Part shown: positions 5,946 to 9,231 of the stretch, one piece after another | How the letters are laid out: each line of letters begins with the position of its first letter | Position numbering within the stretch: the stretch's first letter is position 1 | Assembly: GCA_017440425.1 (NCBI GenBank) | Contig: JAFSHJ010000275.1 | Coordinates: 1-9,231, forward strand | Origin: Oscillospiraceae bacterium | GTDB taxonomy: Bacteria > Bacillota > Clostridia > Oscillospirales > Ruminococcaceae | Direction: 5' to 3' | DNA: 9,231 nt | Notes under the pieces: generated by a model | What the model was told of the DNA's origin: nothing | What the model saw: only the letters and a program-made list of their open reading frames with translations | The model's database searches: none | Made by a program: the position numbers and the translations under genes

Positions 5946-7502
5946 CTATTTAAACAGCTTTGCGCTCTCACGGAGCAGCAGATTTCTGCGGTAAATCTCC
6001 TCGTATTCTGCCTTGTGGGCAACGTCGGGATGATAGGTCACGAAATCCACGGTACCCATATGCTCGTAGGCCTCCATGGGGTTGTTGTATATGCCTGCCG
6101 CAACGGCTGCAAACATGGCCGTACCCATTGCAGGACCTTCTTTTATTACACCAACCTCAATGGGCATACCAAGAATATCGCTGTATTGCTGCATGAGAAG
6201 CGGATTTTTAAGGGCAATTCCACCCGTTGCAACAATGCGTTCTATTTTGATGCCGTATTTTGCAAATTCCTCGATCTGCACCCTTGCACCGCAGACGATT
6301 GCCTGAAGCAGCGCCAGATAGATATCCTGCGGCTTTGTCTCCAGCGACATTCCCGCAAACATTCCGCGCAGTTCAAGGTCACAGGGAACATTTCGGCTGC
6401 CGTTCCACATATCCACCGCCACAACACGGTTTTTCCAGGGCTCGGATATCTTTTGGAGCATCAGGTCGTGGGGAGATATGCCCTTGCGTTCCGCCTCGTC
6501 GCGTTCCTTTGCGGGAAGCATATTTTCCATAAACCAGCCCAGCATATCTCCTGTGCAGTTTTGTCCCGATTCGGCGCTGCAAATTCCTTTTACAATTCCG
6601 TGACGTGCAATTCCGCAGATGCCGTAGATATCGCAGAGCTCGTCCGTCTGTACGGTCAGCACGTTGGATGTGCCCACCACCATTGCAGCCTCGCCGTTTC
6701 TCATTGCGCCAAGAGTTACAAGGGATGTGAAACCGTCCACAAGACCTGCGGCAACCACAACATCATCCTTAAACCCGAACCTTTCACAGAGTTCTTTTTT
6801 CATATATCCCGCTGCGTCGCCCGTATATTTCACGTCGCCGCGCAGCAGATATTTATATTCTTCCGCAAAACCTTCACGGAGTCCGTTCAAAAACTCATCG
6901 GAGGGGAAACCCAGGTCCTCTGCCCACATACTCTTAAAGCACATTGCATTGATGCTTCTCACCATTTTGCCGCAAAGCAGATATGTGAGATAGTCGCAAA
7001 GGTCAGCTGCAATGTCCATTTCGCCATAGACTTCAGGATCTTCGTCTCTTGTCTCAAGCAGCTTCGGAATTACCCATTCGCTGGAAACGTTTCCGCCGGT
7101 ACGTCCCAAAAACGGCTCGTTCATGCTTTTGGCAAGCTCCAGCGCCTCTGTTGCCTGCTTTTGTGCCGTATGGCGCTTCCACAGCTTCACCTGTGCATTG
7201 GGACGGTTGGCAAATTCCGCTCTTCTGCCAAGTGCAATGCCGTTTTTATCCAGCGGCACCAAGGTCAGGGAGGTTGCATCCACACATACAGCGGCAACAC
7301 TCTCTGCATATCCGTCTGCGGTGACTGCCTCCAGCAGCTTCATCAATGCACTGTCGTAATCCTCTATTGGCACCAGCGAATCCTCCGGCACGCCGTGTTT
7401 ATACTCAACGCTGTGAGAACACAGCACCTCGCCGTTTGCGCTGTCCACCAAAATTGCTCTGGCAGACTGGGTGCCAAAATCTATACCGATCACAGTTTTC
7501 AT
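5946..7502 (-). CDS. FGGY-family carbohydrate kinase, ribulokinase (AraB)-like
   Basis: This enzyme uses ATP to phosphorylate a pentulose or pentitol in the cytoplasm. The 518-aa protein has the N-terminal phosphate loop IGIDFGTQSARA (5-16), GGNVSSEWVIPK (136-147), the catalytic-base Asp256 in GLVDGFTS, GTSNV (277-281) and the C-terminal FGGY signature VATGGIALKNPLLMQQY (424-440). Trp143, Lys190, Asp256 and Glu311 occupy the places of residues that contact ribulose in AraB, judged by eye, which favours a ribulokinase over glycerol, xylulose or gluconate kinases. It is some 40 residues shorter than typical AraB. I chose ATG 7500-7502 rather than GTG 7506-7508. The ATG overlaps the dehydrogenase stop as ATGA, implying translational coupling, and has AAAGGTGA 7 nt upstream. 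It is the last gene of the epimerase-dehydrogenase-kinase operon. AraB-type kinases can accept D- or L-ribulose and some pentitols, so the substrate stays open. Confidence 0.92.
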   Translation of the reverse strand: MKTVIGIDFGTQSARAILVDSANGEVLCSHSVEYKHGVPEDSLVPIEDYDSALMKLLEAVTADGYAESVAAVCVDATSLTLVPLDKNGIALGRRAEFANRPNAQVKLWKRHTAQKQATEALELAKSMNEPFLGRTGGNVSSEWVIPKLLETRDEDPEVYGEMDIAADLCDYLTYLLCGKMVRSINAMCFKSMWAEDLGFPSDEFLNGLREGFAEEYKYLLRGDVKYTGDAAGYMKKELCERFGFKDDVVVAAGLVDGFTSLVTLGAMRNGEAAMVVGTSNVLTVQTDELCDIYGICGIARHGIVKGICSAESGQNCTGDMLGWFMENMLPAKERDEAERKGISPHDLMLQKISEPWKNRVVAVDMWNGSRNVPCDLELRGMFAGMSLETKPQDIYLALLQAIVCGARVQIEEFAKYGIKIERIVATGGIALKNPLLMQQYSDILGMPIEVGVIKEGPAMGTAMFAAVAAGIYNNPMEAYEHMGTVDFVTYHPDVAHKAEYEEIYRRNLLLRESAKLFK

Positions 7503-8536
7503 ATACACATCACCTTTACAGAACGTCTTGTGCCGTCTTTGAGCTCTTTGAGCACCTGAGGAAGCTCTTCGTGGGTGGGTCGGTCGGTTATGAGGTCGGC
7601 GGCTTCAAACCTGCCCTCGTCCATCATCTTCACGGTGTATGCCCACTCATCCACGGGATAGGGTGCACGGCTGGAGTTCCACACACCGTTTATCTCCAGT
7701 TCTTTGCGGAGAATGGTGCTGTGTATCTTCAGCGGAAGCTCGGAATTGCCCATGGGATTTCCCAGCAGCGCAATGCAGCCGCCTCCACGGACACACTCAA
7801 CACAGCTTATCAGCGCCTTGCCGGAGCCTGTGCCCTCTATTGCGGCATCTGCCAGGCGGCCGTTGTTAAGGCTCTTTATGGCTGCTATGAGGTCTTCTTC
7901 TCTCGAATTTATTGCATTCAAACCCTTGCTTTTTGCAAACTCAACCTTTTCCGCAACGATATCCACCAACAGCGGCTCTGCACCGAAGATGCGTGCCCAT
8001 CTTGCCGCCATTATGCCGATGGGACCTGCACCAAAGATCACCGCAAACTGTCCTGCCGTTATCTTTGCACGGCGGACGGCGTGCTGTGCCACGCAGGCAG
8101 GCTCTGTCATCGCCAGCAGCTCCATGGGAGCGGACTTTGCACGGATGAGGTGCCACTCGGAGGGCAGCAGACAGTATTCCGCAAAACCGCCGTCGCTTCT
8201 GGAGCCGAGATAATCGTATTTTTCGCACATAACATATTTGCCAACGGTGCAGGGATCGCACTTGCGGCAGGGAATAAGCGGGAAAACAGCGCCTTTTGCG
8301 CCGATGAGGGAGCTGTCTGCCTTTTCGCCAACGGCGACAACCTCGCCTGCAAACTCATGCCCGATGGTCAGCGGATAAATTCCGCTGCTCGTGCCGTGCT
8401 CAAAGGTGCGTGGCAGATCGGAACCGCAGACGCCGCAGGCACCCACCTTTATCAAAAGCTCTTCCCCGTGAGGCACGGGAATATCTATCTCGTCGCAGCG
8501 AATATCTCCGATGGAATGAAGTCTTACCGCTTTCAT
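7499..8536 (-). CDS. Zinc-dependent polyol dehydrogenase, GatD (galactitol-1-phosphate 5-dehydrogenase)-like
   Basis: This is a cytoplasmic medium-chain dehydrogenase/reductase that oxidises a secondary alcohol of a sugar alcohol or its phosphate with NAD(P). Taking ATG 8534-8536 gives 345 aa, the usual length. AAGGAG with 8-nt spacing supports it, and the upstream in-frame extension to 8572 lies inside the preceding gene. Catalytic zinc ligands are Cys37 (CGVCGSD), His60-Glu61 and probably Glu145 (MTEP). Structural zinc cysteines are Cys90, Cys93, Cys96 and Cys104. The Rossmann loop is GAGPIG (169-174), and Asp192 at the end of the next strand suggests NAD. The strings CGSDLPRTF and YDYLGSRSDGGFAEY closely resemble E. 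coli GatD. It begins 5 nt after the epimerase gene, and its TGA overlaps the kinase ATG. L-iditol/sorbitol, arabitol or ribitol-phosphate dehydrogenase are alternatives. Confidence 0.93.
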   Translation of the reverse strand: MKAVRLHSIGDIRCDEIDIPVPHGEELLIKVGACGVCGSDLPRTFEHGTSSGIYPLTIGHEFAGEVVAVGEKADSSLIGAKGAVFPLIPCRKCDPCTVGKYVMCEKYDYLGSRSDGGFAEYCLLPSEWHLIRAKSAPMELLAMTEPACVAQHAVRRAKITAGQFAVIFGAGPIGIMAARWARIFGAEPLLVDIVAEKVEFAKSKGLNAINSREEDLIAAIKSLNNGRLADAAIEGTGSGKALISCVECVRGGGCIALLGNPMGNSELPLKIHSTILRKELEINGVWNSSRAPYPVDEWAYTVKMMDEGRFEAADLITDRPTHEELPQVLKELKDGTRRSVKVMCI

Positions 8537-8541
8537 ATCAC

Positions 8542-9231
8542 TCACTCCTTGTCGTAATCTATCTCTACACATTCTCTGAATTTTTTGATATTTTCTTCCA
8601 CAGTTGCGCCCTTGCTGAAGATGCTGGAGGAGCCGCAGACAAAGATATCTGCTCCTGCTTTGCGCATCTTCACCGCATTTTCAAAGCTGACGTTGCCGTC
8701 AACTTCAATGAGCACATTCTCTCTGTCGCTTTCATCCAGCATTGCACGCAGACGTCGGATCTTATCAAGTGTCTGCGGCACCAGTTTCTGTCCCGCATAG
8801 CCGGGGTTGACGGTCATCAACAGAATTGCATCCACGTAATCCAGCACCTCTTCTATCATGCAGAGAGGTGTTGCAGGGTTGAGGGCTGCCATTGGCTTTG
8901 CGCCGTAGGATCGTATTTTTGCCAGCACTCTCTGCAGATGCTTTGTGGTCTCGACATGTACCGAAACAAACTCTCCGGGCTGAATGTCGAACCAATCCAG
9001 TTTGTCCTCGGGGCGGTCTATCATAAGATGTATATCCAGCGGAATGTGACTTGCTTTTCTAAGATTTTTGGTGCTCTCGGTGCCTATCATCAGGTTGGGC
9101 ACAAAAATGCCATCCATAACATCAACGTGGAGCAGTTCGATTTTGCCCTCCTCCAGCTGATCCAAAGTTTTTTCTGCACCTCTCCATTCGGATACACACA
9201 TCATCGAAGGCGCCAACATAGGTCTGTTCAT
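8542..9231 (-). CDS. rpe: Ribulose-phosphate 3-epimerase family protein (Rpe/AlsE-like)
   Basis: This is a TIM-barrel metal-dependent epimerase acting at C3 of a ketose phosphate, classically D-ribulose 5-phosphate to D-xylulose 5-phosphate. The 229-aa reading begins at an ATG exactly on the window edge (9229-9231). It looks complete (MNRPMLAPSMMC), but its ribosome site and promoter are outside. Active-site landmarks are Ser9, HVDVMDG with His35 and metal ligand/base Asp37, LDIHLMI with His68, LLMTVNPGYAGQKLVP (137-152), EVDGNVS with the second catalytic Asp178, and the phosphate-binding VCGSSSIF (198-205). The PSMMC start, MTVNPGYAGQ and CGSSSIF resemble AlsE (allulose-6-phosphate 3-epimerase) more than textbook Rpe (PSILSADF). 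It may therefore be a pathway-specific paralogue. It is the first visible gene of the operon; its stop lies within the ribosome site of the dehydrogenase gene. Confidence 0.9.
   Translation of the reverse strand: MNRPMLAPSMMCVSEWRGAEKTLDQLEEGKIELLHVDVMDGIFVPNLMIGTESTKNLRKASHIPLDIHLMIDRPEDKLDWFDIQPGEFVSVHVETTKHLQRVLAKIRSYGAKPMAALNPATPLCMIEEVLDYVDAILLMTVNPGYAGQKLVPQTLDKIRRLRAMLDESDRENVLIEVDGNVSFENAVKMRKAGADIFVCGSSSIFSKGATVEENIKKFRECVEIDYDKE

Noticed and set aside
5943..7559. A 538-codon open frame on the + strand, longer than the kinase gene beneath it
   Set aside because: It is exactly antisense to the kinase and runs into the dehydrogenase. Its translation is rich in Cys and His with no domain pattern, while the minus strand encodes clear FGGY motifs. 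It is a codon-bias shadow.
7346..8557. A 403-codon open frame on the + strand over the dehydrogenase gene
   Set aside because: It is antisense to a gene with intact zinc ligands and a Rossmann motif, has low-complexity Cys/His/Ala composition, and has no supported start or ribosome site.
1..9231. Insertion sequence, prophage, CRISPR, toxin-antitoxin or defence system
   Set aside because: No transposase, integrase, phage structural, nuclease or short-repeat array is present. Every long coding region is explained by a metabolic, translation or sporulation family.

Overview
The window most likely comes from an endospore-forming Firmicute of the class Clostridia. The strongest evidence is a full-length forespore sigma factor G gene. 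Purine-rich Shine-Dalgarno sites (GGAGG, AAGGAG) and AT-rich spacers between moderately GC-rich genes agree with this. The dense CCC/GGC codon use and the GC-rich palindromic spacer elements would suit a gut Oscillospiraceae/Ruminococcaceae relative, but that finer placement is inference.

Layout, left to right. (1) The 3' end of asparaginyl-tRNA synthetase (+), then a MocR-type aspartate aminotransferase-family gene (+) closed by a strong intrinsic terminator. (2) A convergent WbpE-like DegT-family sugar aminotransferase (-), with its own promoter. (3) sigG (-), followed downstream by a cloverleaf-shaped palindromic element. (4) A flavin reductase-family gene (+), divergent from sigG. (5) A spacer of about 200 bp with a good sigma-A promoter and a GC-rich foldable leader, then a class I aminotransferase resembling PatA (+), closed by a second strong terminator. 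(6) A second cloverleaf-shaped element, then a compact minus-strand operon read from the right edge: a ribulose-phosphate 3-epimerase-family gene, a GatD-like zinc polyol dehydrogenase and a ribulokinase-like FGGY kinase. Its members are separated by 5 nt and by a 4-nt ATGA overlap.

Functionally, the first two thirds are housekeeping and monocistronic genes without obvious shared work: translation, amino-acid or sugar transamination, sporulation control and a flavoprotein. The operon at the right is coherent. Oxidation of a polyol, phosphorylation of a ketopentose or polyol and epimerisation of a pentulose phosphate would together feed a pentitol-type substrate into the pentose phosphate pathway. 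The exact substrate cannot be read from the sequence, and no transporter or regulator is in view.

I see no defence system, mobile element with a transposase, CRISPR array, prophage gene or tRNA/rRNA. The least-explained features are the two branched palindromic elements (2850-2924 and 5848-5928), which share an architecture and a position just 3' of minus-strand genes, and the leader ahead of the PatA-like gene.
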